A stretch of DNA of 46,171 bases from Acidobacteriota bacterium (GCA_024641545.1 JAHECW010000021.1:1-46171); one strand, 5' to 3'; positions 6,428 through 14,859 are shown, numbered from the stretch's first letter. Numbers and translations are program-made. The notes: generated from the letters alone by a model not told the origin.

Positions 6428-8191
6428 ATGATTTCATTTGCCCGATGCGCGCTTCTTGTTACTTTTTCGCTGCCGGCGGTTGCATTGTTCGCTTCCGCCC
6501 AAGATGAGGGTGCGCCCTTTCGGGGGGAGACGACCGTCAATGTGGTCGAGGTCCCGGTGCGGGTGGTCGATCAGAAAACCGGGGAACCGGTGGTCGGACT
6601 CGGCGCGGCCGACTTCGAGATCCTCGAGGACGGCGCCGTCCAGCCGATCTCCAACTTCGCCGAGCTCTGGCGCAGCGAGGACGATGCGGTGGAAGTCGGC
6701 GGGTTCGATCCGGAGGTCTCGGCCGCCGGGGCGGACGACATCCGCACCCGTACCGTGGAGCTCGTCTATCTCCTCGATCTGTACCTGATGAACAAGGAGG
6801 GGAAGGGCCGGGCGATCGACGGCCTCCGCTCGGCCTATGAGCGCGGCGTGCCGGAAGGCCAGAACATCAGCCTCGTGGTCTTCGACGGGGCCCTTGAGAC
6901 CTTTGCGGACAGGACCGACGACAGACACGAGATCCTCGGCGCTCTCGAAGAGATCGAGGATGTCAAGGCGCGCGGGAACCAACAAACCATCGCGTTCTCG
7001 CAGGAACTGGTCGACGAAGATGTCTCGGGCGAACGAGATCACGCCTGGTACGAACGGCGGCAGCGGAACCGCGAGTTCGTCCGCGAGTTGGAGGAGAAGG
7101 TCCTCCGGGTCGGGGATGCTGCGGTGGCGACCATGGCGCGCTATGCGGCCGCCGACGGCAGGCGGGCGCTGGTGGTCTTCACCCCGGGCCAGCCGCGGAC
7201 CGACTGGGCGCCCGACTACTCGACGGTGGATTTCGTCAACGCCGAAGCCAAATATCCGACCCATGATCTGTGGCACGAGCTCGCGCTCGAGGCCGCCGAC
7301 CTCGGGTTCACGCTTTTTGTCGTGGACTCTTCAGGGGTTCGGGTGAGCTTCGGCTCGGATGTCGAGGTGGGCATCACCGATACGCTGAGCGACTCGTTTG
7401 ACCGGGGATCGGTCTTCAGGGGGAACGACGATCCGAGCGTGGAATCCGCCACCGGCGACGGCGCCTTCGCCTTCGACCCGGGTGGCGAGACCCAGAACCT
7501 GGGATCCTGGCTCGAGCAGACCAGGAGGAGCATGATGATCCTCGCCTCCACCGCCACCGGAGGCGAGGCCCTGTTTGCCGGCGACGTCAACACCGCGCTT
7601 GGCGATATCAACCGGGCCCTCGGCCACCACTACCTCCTTGCCTACGCCGCCGATCACGCCGGTGACGGGAAGGCACACTCGATCAAGGTCAGAGTGCCGG
7701 GGCATCCGAACTCCCGGGTGGTCTACCGGACCGGCTACGTCGACCAGTCGGCGGCGGTGCGATCGGGACAGCGGTTGCGATCCGCCATGCTCTTCGGCGC
7801 CGACGCCAACCCGCTCGGCATCCGCGTCGAGATCGGTGATGCGGAGAGCCGGTTCCGACTCGGCGCCGCCGGGTCGAAGCGAATCCAGGTGCCGCTGCAG
7901 GTGAAGATCCCGTACGGCCGGCTCGAGATGATCGAGCGCGGCGATCTCTACTGGTCAAAGGTCTGGATCACCCTCTTCGCCGAGGACGCGCAGGGCAACC
8001 AGTCCGGATTGTCGAGTCACGAACAACCCATCACCGTCGAGGCCGATCGCTATCAGCAGGCGGTGGCCAAGGGCTATTTCAGCTATCGCACGACGGTGGA
8101 GATCGAAGGTGGAGGGCAGCAGGTCTTCATCGGCGTTCAGGAGGAGCTCAGCGGGCGCACGTCGATCATGCCGATCGACTTCGGGAACTAG
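6428..8191 (+). CDS. Secreted VWFA-related protein (acidobacterial type)
   Basis: 587 residues. The start ATG 6428 follows AGGAAAG and gives a signal peptide (MISFARCALLVTFSLPAVAL), so the protein is exported. After it comes TVNVVEVPVRVVDQKTGEPV and LGAADFEILEDGAVQPI, the beta-rich lead-in that defines the VWFA-related proteins common in Acidobacteriota. A von Willebrand factor A fold follows (about residues 95-400). The metal-binding DxSxS motif is not intact: the expected site reads YLLDLYLMNKEG, so classic MIDAS metal binding is doubtful. The C-terminal 150 residues are beta-rich (VRVPGHPNSRVVYRTGYVD onwards). The family's function is unknown; adhesion or a surface role is plausible. It stands alone between a regulator remnant and a transporter. 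Confidence 0.85.
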   Translation: MISFARCALLVTFSLPAVALFASAQDEGAPFRGETTVNVVEVPVRVVDQKTGEPVVGLGAADFEILEDGAVQPISNFAELWRSEDDAVEVGGFDPEVSAAGADDIRTRTVELVYLLDLYLMNKEGKGRAIDGLRSAYERGVPEGQNISLVVFDGALETFADRTDDRHEILGALEEIEDVKARGNQQTIAFSQELVDEDVSGERDHAWYERRQRNREFVRELEEKVLRVGDAAVATMARYAAADGRRALVVFTPGQPRTDWAPDYSTVDFVNAEAKYPTHDLWHELALEAADLGFTLFVVDSSGVRVSFGSDVEVGITDTLSDSFDRGSVFRGNDDPSVESATGDGAFAFDPGGETQNLGSWLEQTRRSMMILASTATGGEALFAGDVNTALGDINRALGHHYLLAYAADHAGDGKAHSIKVRVPGHPNSRVVYRTGYVDQSAAVRSGQRLRSAMLFGADANPLGIRVEIGDAESRFRLGAAGSKRIQVPLQVKIPYGRLEMIERGDLYWSKVWITLFAEDAQGNQSGLSSHEQPITVEADRYQQAVAKGYFSYRTTVEIEGGGQQVFIGVQEELSGRTSIMPIDFGN

Positions 8192-8348
8192 CCCTTCGCT
8201 TCTCACCAGCTTCCGTCCGAATCCGAACGGCGCCCGTGCCCGGCTGCGGGAACCCGTATGATGCCCCTCAGAACGATTTTCAGTCGCTTCGTTTCCAGGA
8301 CCGGCGCCGCTCGTCGGTTCGGGGGACGAGAGAACGAGCGGAGCATCG

Positions 8349-9866
8349 ATGTCTGAGAGCCGCGGCATCCTGAGTCAGTTTCCCCGGTCATTCTGGATGG
8401 CCAACGTCATGGAGATCTTCGAGCGGATGGGGTGGTACGGTTTCTACGCCGTCTCGACGCTCTATCTCACCAACCCGGTGGCCGACGGCGGACTCGGTTT
8501 CTCGTCCGAGGACCGCGGCGTCATCCAGGGCATCGCGACGTTCTTTCTCTATCTCTTTCCGGCGGTCTTCGGCGCCCTCGCCGACCGTTACGGGTTCAAG
8601 CGGATGTTTCTCGCGTCCGCGGTGGTGATGGCGCCGGCATACATTCTGCTCGCCGCGCCCCGGACCTTCTGGGGCTTTCTCGGGGTCTATTTTCTGGTCG
8701 CTGTCGGCCACGGGATGTTCAAACCGGTGGTGATCTCCACCGTCGCCAAGACCACCAATGAGAAGACCGGTTCCATGGGTTTCGGGATCTTCTACATGAT
8801 GGTCAACATCGGCGGATTCCTCGGCCCCATCGTCGCCGGGGTGGTTCGCGGTTGGGACTGGAAGTATGTCTTCTGGGCCTCGGCGGGGTGGATTGTCATC
8901 ATGGGTATCGCGTGCGTGATCCTCTACCAAGAGCCGCCGCGCGATGAAGCGGCCGAGAGCCGCCGCACCCTCAGGGAGGTCTTCGGAGGCATGATCGGGG
9001 TCGTAGGCAACCTCCGCTTCTTCCTCCTCGTGGCCGGGTTGCTGGTCATGCTGGTGATGGGCTCGAAGTGGTGGAGCTTCCCGAAAGTGGCCCTGGTCGC
9101 GGGGGCCTGGCTCGCGTTCAATCTGATCGTCGATGCTCTCCTCCGCAGCGCGGGCAAAGGGCCGGCGACCGCCTGGTACCTCCAGCCCATGCGGGTGGGC
9201 GAGGGCCGCTACCTCGTCTTCCTGCTGCTCATGGCCGGGTTCTGGACCTCGTTCAACCAGATCTTCATGACCCTGCCCGAGTACATCCGCGACTATGTCG
9301 ACACCGCCGATCTCTGGGCCAGCATGCAGGCCGTGACCGGCGCGTTCGGCATGGACATCGCCTCGTGGAGCCGGGCCCTGCTCGAGAACGGCCAGGTCAA
9401 ACCCGAGTATCTGGTCAATCTCAATGCCTTCGGCATCATCTGCTTCCAGGTGCTGATCTCCTTCCTGGTGCGCAGGACATCGCCGCTGGTGAGCATCATC
9501 ATCGGGGTTACGGTCACCGTGGCGAGTTTTCTCGTCTATCTGGCCGGGTCCACCGGCTGGGTGGTGGTGAGCGCCATTCTCGTCTTCTCGGTGGGTGAGA
9601 TGCTCGCGAGCCCCAGATCCAAGGAGTACGCCGGTCGTATCGCGCCGCCGGAGAAGGTCGGCATGTACATGGGCTACTTCTACTGGTGCGTCGCTCTCGG
9701 CAATCTCTTCGGCGGACTGGTCTCGGGTGTCGCCTACCAGTACTTCGGGCCCAGCGGTGTCGACAACCCCGATCTCATGTGGGTCCTCTTCGCGGTCCTC
9801 GCGGCGTCGACCGCGGTGATGCTCGTTGTGTACAACAAGGTGGTGTTGAAGCGTTCCGCCGGCTGA
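8349..9866 (+). CDS. POT (PTR2)-family proton-coupled oligopeptide transporter
   Basis: 505-residue inner-membrane carrier of the major facilitator superfamily with 12 or more hydrophobic segments. The N-terminal EIFERMGWYGFYA matches the ExxERxxYYG signature used for proton coupling in peptide transporters. GALADRYGFKR is the MFS loop 2-3 motif and FYMMVNIGGFLGP matches the PTR2 signature FYxxINxG. It should import di- or tripeptides with protons. The MSES start lies at ATG 8349, just after AGCGGAGCATCG, which gives a weak ribosome site. A region around residues 240-300 (KWWSFPKVALVAG and TAWYLQPMRVGEG) is longer than in E. coli DtpA and may hold extra helices. Single gene, no operon partner. 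Confidence 0.85.
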   Translation: MSESRGILSQFPRSFWMANVMEIFERMGWYGFYAVSTLYLTNPVADGGLGFSSEDRGVIQGIATFFLYLFPAVFGALADRYGFKRMFLASAVVMAPAYILLAAPRTFWGFLGVYFLVAVGHGMFKPVVISTVAKTTNEKTGSMGFGIFYMMVNIGGFLGPIVAGVVRGWDWKYVFWASAGWIVIMGIACVILYQEPPRDEAAESRRTLREVFGGMIGVVGNLRFFLLVAGLLVMLVMGSKWWSFPKVALVAGAWLAFNLIVDALLRSAGKGPATAWYLQPMRVGEGRYLVFLLLMAGFWTSFNQIFMTLPEYIRDYVDTADLWASMQAVTGAFGMDIASWSRALLENGQVKPEYLVNLNAFGIICFQVLISFLVRRTSPLVSIIIGVTVTVASFLVYLAGSTGWVVVSAILVFSVGEMLASPRSKEYAGRIAPPEKVGMYMGYFYWCVALGNLFGGLVSGVAYQYFGPSGVDNPDLMWVLFAVLAASTAVMLVVYNKVVLKRSAG

Positions 9867-9943
9867 CCAGGGCCCGCAGGGGTTGCTGACGGCAGAGCGA
9901 CTGCCGCCCGGGGATCTTTGGAACACGCCGAGCGCCATTGTGG

Positions 9944-9962
9944 TGCGGGCGTCCCGCCCGCA
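9944..9962. repeat. GC-rich perfect hairpin repeat (copy 1 of 3)
   Basis: TGCGGGCG (9944-9951) and CGCCCGCA (9955-9962) form a perfect 8-bp stem with a TCC loop, preceded by CCATTGTGG. A second copy with one changed base is at 13154-13172 and a looser one at 45744-45760; all three are preceded by ATTGTGG and lie between genes. REP-like. Confidence 0.55.
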
Positions 9963-9993
9963 AAGTGACGATTCGGGTGCGCGGGGCCGAGGA

Positions 9994-10318
9994 TCAGGTC
10001 GAGCGGCCCAGCAGTCGACGCCACCACGGCCTTGTATCTTCGGTTGGTGGACCCACCGCCGGATCGTCGTCGGTGGGTTGATTGTCCTCTCGCCTTCCGG
10101 TCAGGTCGTGGACCGATCCTTCCTCATCGAGGTAGGAGGGGACCGTCGGATCGAAGGGCGTGTCGTGGATGCGCCCGTCGAGTGCTCGGTACTTTGCCGC
10201 CAGGGCGTCGTCGACGGCGATTGCCCGGAGCCAACTCGATTTCGTGCCACCACCGGCCGTGCGCCGCGATCCGCCGGCGGATCTCCTCCGGGTCGGTGAT
10301 GGGTTTCGGACCGGTCAT
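9994..10318 (-). pseudogene. Small protein gene broken by a single-base frameshift
   Basis: The minus strand opens with ATG 10318 and reads MTGPKPITDPEEIRRRIAAH then GRWWHEIELAPG. After an extra base near 10219-10224 the next frame continues IAVDDALAAKYRALDGRIHD, TPFDPTVPSYLDEEGSVHDL, and ends TRPWWRRLLGRST with TGA at 9996-9994. The total of 325 bases is one more than a multiple of three. Both halves have good protein character, so this looks like one gene of about 107 residues with a +1 insertion, either real decay or a sequencing or assembly error. I do not recognise the family; the WWHEIEL segment is reminiscent of the start of some methyltransferases, but no SAM motif is present. Confidence 0.5.
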
Positions 10319-10392
10319 GGTTTTGACTGTGTACGCTGCTCGACCGCCCGCCGGTGCTCGGTGCACGTTACAATCGGGCGGGGGTTCACCTA

Positions 10393-11766
10393 GTGACGAT
10401 TTCAACGACAACTGCTTTGCTGGTTTTGGCAGCGTTGGCGGTCGGCGGCGTGCTCGGATGGGTGGTGGCGGCGCTCCGCGAACGCGCGCGCACCGCGGCG
10501 GCCGAGTCGCGCGCCGAGGCCGCCCTCGAGCGCCGGCTCAAGCTTGAATCGGAGGTCGCCGATCTCGCCGAGGAGCGCGGCGCCCTCGAACGCAAGGTGG
10601 CTGGGGCCGAGGTCGAGATCCGCACCGCCCGCGAGCAGCTCGAGGCGCAGAAAGCCTTCATCGACGACTCGCGCAAGCAGCTCGAGGACGCCTTCAAGGC
10701 GCTCGCGTCGGACGCCCTCGAGGGCAGCTCGCAACAGTTCCTCAAGCTCGCGGAGCAGCGCTGGCGGACGACCCGCGAAGAGGCCGCGGGCGAGCTCGAG
10801 AAGCGGAAGGCGGCCATCGAAACCCTCCTCGAGCCCCTCAAGTTGACGCTCAAGAACCTCGACGAGAAAACCGGCGTCATGGAGAAAGAACGGCGCGGCG
10901 CCTACGACGCGCTGAAAGAGAACCTGAGATCGCTGGAGAGCGCGACCTCGAGCCTGCAGGAGAGGACCACCACCCTGGCGTCGGCGCTGCGCGGCACCCA
11001 GGTGCGCGGGCGGTGGGGCGAGATCGCGCTGAGAAACATCGCCGAGCTCGCCGGGATGAGCGAGCACTGCGACTTCGTCGAACAGGCGACGGTGGGCGAC
11101 GGCAAGCGCCCGGACATGGTTGTCAAGCTGCCGGAGGGCCGCCTCATCGCCATCGACTCGAAGGTCCCGCTGGCCGGCTACCTCAAAGCGGTCGAGGCGG
11201 TCGATGAGGGCGCGCGCGAGGCCGGCCTGCGCGAGCACGTGCAGGCGGTGCGCAGCCACATCAGGAATCTCGCTGCCCGCGACTACGCCGCCGAGCTCGA
11301 GGGAGATGTCGATCTCGTGGTTCTCTTCCTGCCGGGTGACCCGTTCCTCGCGGCGGCGTTCGCCAAGGACCCCGATCTCCAGGTCGAGGCGCTGCGCTCC
11401 AGGGTCCTGGTCGCAACCCCGACCACCCTCGTCGCCCTCCTCCGTACGGTGGCCATCTACCACCAGCAGCGGTCCCTCGCCGAGAACGCGCGCGAGATCG
11501 CCGACACCGCCCGCGAACTCTACGATCGCGCCGCCAAGGTCGGCGACGACCTCGGGCGCGCCGGACGCGGCCTCAAGACCGCCGTCGACGCCTACAACGC
11601 CGCCGTCGGTTCATTCGAGCGCCGCTTTCTGCCCATGGGGCAGAGGCTCGCGGAGCTCAAGGTCACCGAGCAGTCGAGGCGTGAGCTCACCGCACCCGAG
11701 CCCCTCGACGTGACGCCGCGGATCATCGGCGGCAATGACGAGACGGCCCCAGGCGAGGAGACCTGA
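10393..11766 (+). CDS. rmuC: RmuC-like DNA recombination protein
   Basis: 457 residues from GTG 10393; an ATG at 10354 would add 13 residues of poor character. The first about 25 residues form a membrane anchor (LLVLAALAVGGVLGWVVAAL), followed by a long coiled coil to about residue 190. The RmuC nuclease-like core follows: GTQVRGRWGEIALRNIAELA, then RPDMVVKLPEGRLIAIDSKV with the PD-(D/E)xK-like D...DxK residues, and FLPGDPFLAAAF. RmuC limits inversion of short repeats and aids DNA maintenance in E. coli. That is of note here because the window is rich in inverted repeats, although no direct link is shown. It begins just after the frameshifted gene on the other strand. Confidence 0.9.
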   Translation: MTISTTTALLVLAALAVGGVLGWVVAALRERARTAAAESRAEAALERRLKLESEVADLAEERGALERKVAGAEVEIRTAREQLEAQKAFIDDSRKQLEDAFKALASDALEGSSQQFLKLAEQRWRTTREEAAGELEKRKAAIETLLEPLKLTLKNLDEKTGVMEKERRGAYDALKENLRSLESATSSLQERTTTLASALRGTQVRGRWGEIALRNIAELAGMSEHCDFVEQATVGDGKRPDMVVKLPEGRLIAIDSKVPLAGYLKAVEAVDEGAREAGLREHVQAVRSHIRNLAARDYAAELEGDVDLVVLFLPGDPFLAAAFAKDPDLQVEALRSRVLVATPTTLVALLRTVAIYHQQRSLAENAREIADTARELYDRAAKVGDDLGRAGRGLKTAVDAYNAAVGSFERRFLPMGQRLAELKVTEQSRRELTAPEPLDVTPRIIGGNDETAPGEET

Positions 11767-11811
11767 ACCGCGGGGGCGCAAGGGGCGCGAGGACATCGCA
11801 ACCATCGCAGA

Positions 11812-12165
11812 TCAGGGTTTGGGGTGGAGGAGACGCCAGGTCATGGCTCGGACGTCGTCGAAAAGTTGGAGAGCGGACTCGGCTTGTGAGACGTCGATGG
11901 CACCGGCGCCGAGGAGAAGACGGAAATGGGTGTCGATCTCTCTGGCGGATCCGTAGGAAATTCGCCAGTGGTGGAGTCGATCGCGACCAGCGCGGCCCCT
12001 GCCCTCGGCGATGTTTGCGGGAACCGATGAAGCCGATCGAATGACCTGGTCTGCGATGGACTTCAGAGGCGCGGGAACGCGCATCACGAGCGAGATGGCG
12101 ATGATTGCGGCTCTATTGGCTTTATCCTGGGGATCGGATCCGGTTTTTCGAGCTGTCTGTTGCAT
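11812..12165 (-). CDS. Four-helix-bundle protein of the S23/23S rRNA intervening-sequence family
   Basis: 117 residues. ATG 12165 has an ideal GGAGGTG ribosome site, so I reject the earlier start at 12186. The signature stretch SVPANIAEGRGRAGRDRLHH, then HWRISYGSAREIDTHFRLLL, is typical of the S23 family, the fold shared with Avd proteins of diversity-generating retroelements. Many members are encoded in intervening sequences of 23S rRNA, but others are free-standing as here; no rRNA or reverse transcriptase is nearby. Role unknown; nucleic-acid binding is suspected for the family. The 5' leader is one arm of a near-perfect inverted repeat that continues to 12313. Confidence 0.85.
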   Translation of the reverse strand: MQQTARKTGSDPQDKANRAAIIAISLVMRVPAPLKSIADQVIRSASSVPANIAEGRGRAGRDRLHHWRISYGSAREIDTHFRLLLGAGAIDVSQAESALQLFDDVRAMTWRLLHPKP

Positions 12166-12313
12166 GGTCACCTCCGGGTTGTTCATGGACCCTTCACAGT
12201 CGATGGGATCTCCGGTGTCAAGGGGTCGCCTTCGAGGCGATGCATTTCACCCCTTGACTCCGGAGATCCCATCGACTACCCGTGACTTCAAGAACAACCC
12301 GGAGTGACCATGC
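12163..12313. repeat. Roughly 150-bp inverted repeat with nested hairpin in the S23 gene leader
   Basis: The arms are about 64 bases each. Outer part: CATGGTCACCTCCGGGTTGT (from 12163) against the reverse complement of ACAACCCGGAGTGACCATG (ending 12313). Inner part: an 18-bp perfect stem between 12198-12215 (AGTCGATGGGATCTCCGG) and 12260-12277, one mismatch, then 10 bp between 12217-12226 and 12249-12258. The loop holds its own small hairpin TCGCCT-TCG-AGGCGA (12226-12240). The left arm contains the SD and start codon of the S23 gene; the right arm mirrors them toward the flavoprotein gene. Confidence 0.8.
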
Positions 12314-12362
12314 GACGGTCAGCGGTTCCGGTTCCGGGCAGGGGAAACGCTATCCTCTCTGC

Positions 12363-13040
12363 ATGACGCAAGAGAAGAACCCCACCATCCCCTTCGTCTT
12401 CGAGCGCCGCCACGACAAAGAGTCGAAGTTCCGCGGCCAGGCCATGCTCTCGAGCCTCAGCCGGCGGCGCTCGATCCGCGAGTTCTCGCGCGACCCGGTG
12501 CCGCGGCCGCTCATCGAGATCGCCGTCGCCACCGCGGCCACCGCACCCTCGGGGGCCAACCGCCAGCCGTGGCACTTCGTGGCGGTCTCGGATCCCGAGA
12601 CCAAGGCGAGGATCCGCGCCGCCGCCGAGACCGAGGAGCGTGAGTTCTACGAAGGCGGCCGCGCCACGAAAGAGTGGCTCGATGCCCTCGCGCCGTTGGG
12701 AACGGACTGGCGGAAGCCATTCTTGGAAACCGCCCCGTGGCTGGTGGCGGTGTTCAAGGAGATCCACGGTGTCGCCGAGGATGGATCCAAGATCACCAAC
12801 TACTACGTCAACGAATCGGTCGGCATCGCCTGCGGACTCTTCATCAACGCCATCCACCACATGGGCCTCGTGACCCTGACCCACACGCCGCAACCCATGC
12901 GTTTCCTCAATGACATCCTCGGCCGGCCCGCAAACGAGCGGCCGTTCATTCTCTTTCCGGTCGGCTATCCCGCCGACACCTGCACCGTGCCCGATATCTC
13001 AAAGAAGCCCCTCGAGGAGGTCCTGACCTGGGTCGAGTGA
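12363..13040 (+). CDS. Nitroreductase-fold flavoprotein resembling iodotyrosine deiodinase
   Basis: 225 residues from ATG 12363. The FMN-binding start RRRSIREFSRDPV and SGANRQPWHF is typical of the nitroreductase fold. The rest follows iodotyrosine deiodinase closely: APWLVAVFKEIHG, ITNYYVNESVGIACGLFINA, GLVTLTHTPQPM, LGRPANERPFILFPVGYPAD, and the end TVPDISKKPLEEV. The three residues that grip the halotyrosine zwitterion in the animal enzyme (Glu, Tyr four later, Lys) have counterparts here at E92, Y96 and K118. I infer reductive dehalogenation of halotyrosines or related phenols. From sequence alone a generic nitroreductase role remains possible. It appears to be transcribed alone. Confidence 0.8.
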   Translation: MTQEKNPTIPFVFERRHDKESKFRGQAMLSSLSRRRSIREFSRDPVPRPLIEIAVATAATAPSGANRQPWHFVAVSDPETKARIRAAAETEEREFYEGGRATKEWLDALAPLGTDWRKPFLETAPWLVAVFKEIHGVAEDGSKITNYYVNESVGIACGLFINAIHHMGLVTLTHTPQPMRFLNDILGRPANERPFILFPVGYPADTCTVPDISKKPLEEVLTWVE

Positions 13041-13421
13041 GTGATCCGAGGACCGTCGCAATCATCGCAGGGGTGAACCGCAATGACGCAGGAGAGGCGA
13101 AGGCATCGAAAAGCGGTTCCTGCAACCCCGGCCTGCCGGGCCGCGCATTGTGGTGCGGGCGTCCCGACCGCAGGATGGCGTTGTGTCTCGGCACAATCGG
13201 GAATAGGCGCGGCACGCGGATTCCTGGTGCTCCGGCCTTCTGGTCCGCCTCCGGCGACCACGCCGCTCGCGTGCTCGGATGGTCCGACGTAGGGTGGGCC
13301 TGGGCCCACCTTCAGAGGCATTGATGCAACCGAAGCGTTCCACGCGAGTCCACAGGAGGAGCCGTCGTTGATGTGGCCGCCGCCCCTGCCGCCGCCCCTG
13401 CCGCTGCCCCGGACGCGGAAG
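13041..13421. other. Intergenic stretch with several GC-rich repeats
   Basis: 380 bases with no convincing gene. It holds the second GC hairpin (13154-13172), a copy of the CTCCGGCCTTCTGG repeat (13228-13255), and a perfect hairpin GGTGGGCC-TG-GGCCCACC (13293-13310). A low-complexity CCGCCCCTGCCG run lies at 13378-13405, just beyond the end of the roadblock gene on the minus strand. Confidence 0.6.
13154..13172. repeat. GC-rich hairpin repeat (copy 2 of 3)
   Basis: Same unit as at 9944: GCATTGTGG then TGCGGGCG-TCC-CGACCGCA, with one stem mismatch. Confidence 0.5.
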
Positions 13422-13979
13422 CTACAGCAACACCGAGAAGCTGTGCTCGAGCTGCCGCGCGATCTGCTCCTGAGTGGTCTTGTTGAATCCCTCGGCATCG
13501 ATGAACGCCACCACGAATCCCTCGCCGCCGGCGACCTCGGAGCGGAATCCCGAGAGTCGCCGGTTTGCGAACTCCAACGCGATGGACCTGAGGGAACCCA
13601 TCTCCGGATTCATGACGTCAGCCTGGCTCATGACATAGCTGAGCTCGGCCCCGGTTCCCTCGAAGCCGTCTTCGGGCACGTTGCCGCTCGAGCCGATGAC
13701 AAAGCCCTGCGGGTCGACTGCGAAGGCGGCCGACGACCGGACGGTGTTGAGGCTCCACTCGAGGAACTCGTCCCAACGGGTGAAATCGTTGAGCTCCGCA
13801 GCGACCGGTTCCCCCCGGGTTTCGGCGGCGGGCGGAACCGGAGCGGCCGATGGGGTGAATCGGAGGTAGGGCTGCGCTCCGGACGCGGTCGGCCCGGGAC
13901 CGGAGCCGAGACCGCTGAGGCGGCGCGAGAGGGCGCGGGCGATGTCCACGTCAGACGAGCCGACGGTGTTCGTTGTCAT
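13422..13979 (-). CDS. Roadblock/LC7-like domain protein with N-terminal linker
   Basis: 185 residues. Residues 1-65 are a low-complexity Gly/Pro/Ala linker; residues 65-185 look like a roadblock fold: FLEWSLNTVRSSAAFAVDPQ, GFVIGSSGN, then SIALEFANRRLSGFRSEVAG and GEGFVVAFIDAEGFNKTT. Roadblock proteins act as partners or regulators of small GTPases or, here possibly, of an ATPase. The start overlaps the 3' end of the ParA-like gene by 29 bases, so translation is probably coupled. It is the last gene of a three-gene minus-strand operon (PATAN-roadblock, ParA-like, this gene). No lipid anchor or membrane segment is seen. Confidence 0.65.
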   Translation of the reverse strand: MTTNTVGSSDVDIARALSRRLSGLGSGPGPTASGAQPYLRFTPSAAPVPPAAETRGEPVAAELNDFTRWDEFLEWSLNTVRSSAAFAVDPQGFVIGSSGNVPEDGFEGTGAELSYVMSQADVMNPEMGSLRSIALEFANRRLSGFRSEVAGGEGFVVAFIDAEGFNKTTQEQIARQLEHSFSVLL

Positions 13980-14757
13980 CCTCGACTCCAGTCATTTGGT
14001 TGATCCGTGCTTCGATTTCGTCGGAGAGCAGGGTGAAACGACGGGCCTCGGGTCGGGTGCGGCCGCCGAGGAAGCTCAAGGGAATTCCGAGCTCGCTCGC
14101 CTCGGTGAAGACCCCGGAGCGCGGGATGACGGTGTCCAGCACACCGCCGAATCCGGACCAGACGGCGCTCATGACGTTGAGGGAAGGGTCGCTGTCGAGT
14201 TGGACCATGGTCGGGAGGATTCCGAGCAGCTGCAGCGAGGGGTTTTCGTGCCGCTGAACATGATCGATCACCCGCAGCGTCTGGCTCATGGTGCGGAAGG
14301 CCACCGGTTCGGCCTGCAGCGGCAGGAGCACGAATCTGCCGACGGCGAGGGCGGCGCGGGTGACCGGGCCGAGCCCGGACGGGGTGTCGATGAGGGTGAA
14401 GTCGACATCCTCCTCGATGGCGTCGAGGGTGTTCGAGAGCACATCGCCGTTGTGGAGTCGGAGTTCGTACTCACAGGTGTCGACGGGGTCGATCCGGCCA
14501 CGTGGGAGGATTCGGAGGGTCGGCAGCGAAGTCGTCATGAGAACCTCGTTCGGCGAGGCTCCCGTGATCATGACCTCGGCGAGACCGCCCCAGTCGCTGT
14601 CTTCCTTGGCCAGGAAGAGCCCGATGGCTCCCTGCGGATCGAGGTCGACCACGATGGTGTTGCGCCCGCGTTCGGCGAGGGCCACCGCAAGGTTCAGGGC
14701 GGTGGTGGTCTTGCCGGTGCCCCCCTTGGAGCTCGTCAGGACGATTCGATGACTCAT
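13951..14757 (-). CDS. ParA/MinD-type ATPase
   Basis: 268 residues with the deviant Walker A loop KGGTGKTT (about residues 11-18) that marks ParA/MinD/Soj proteins. It also has DLDPQGA as switch I/Walker A' and DFTLIDTPSGLGP as Walker B. These ATPases dimerise on ATP and position cargo such as DNA, cell-division or chemotaxis proteins on the nucleoid or membrane. No ParB gene, membrane-targeting amphipathic tail or helix-turn-helix is seen, so it is not an ordinary chromosome segregation pair. Its operon partners on both sides are roadblock-domain proteins, which suggests they are its regulators or cargo adaptors; that is inference. It is 102 bases downstream of the PATAN-roadblock gene. Confidence 0.85.
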   Translation of the reverse strand: MSHRIVLTSSKGGTGKTTTALNLAVALAERGRNTIVVDLDPQGAIGLFLAKEDSDWGGLAEVMITGASPNEVLMTTSLPTLRILPRGRIDPVDTCEYELRLHNGDVLSNTLDAIEEDVDFTLIDTPSGLGPVTRAALAVGRFVLLPLQAEPVAFRTMSQTLRVIDHVQRHENPSLQLLGILPTMVQLDSDPSLNVMSAVWSGFGGVLDTVIPRSGVFTEASELGIPLSFLGGRTRPEARRFTLLSDEIEARINQMTGVEDDNEHRRLV

Positions 14758-14859
14758 GGTTGCTACCTCGCTTCGACGTTGCCACGAGTCGTCGATGCTC
14801 GACGCCCGGACACTCTCGGGTTGGTGGTTGTGTGCCGCATCTCGGTTCCTGTTCCTCTA

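Noticed and set aside
11812-12165. S23/Avd-like protein as part of a diversity-generating retroelement
   Set aside because: No reverse transcriptase, template repeat or variable-repeat target is present within the window.
13951-14757. Plasmid or chromosome partition ParA
   Set aside because: No ParB gene or parS-like repeats nearby; partners are roadblock proteins.
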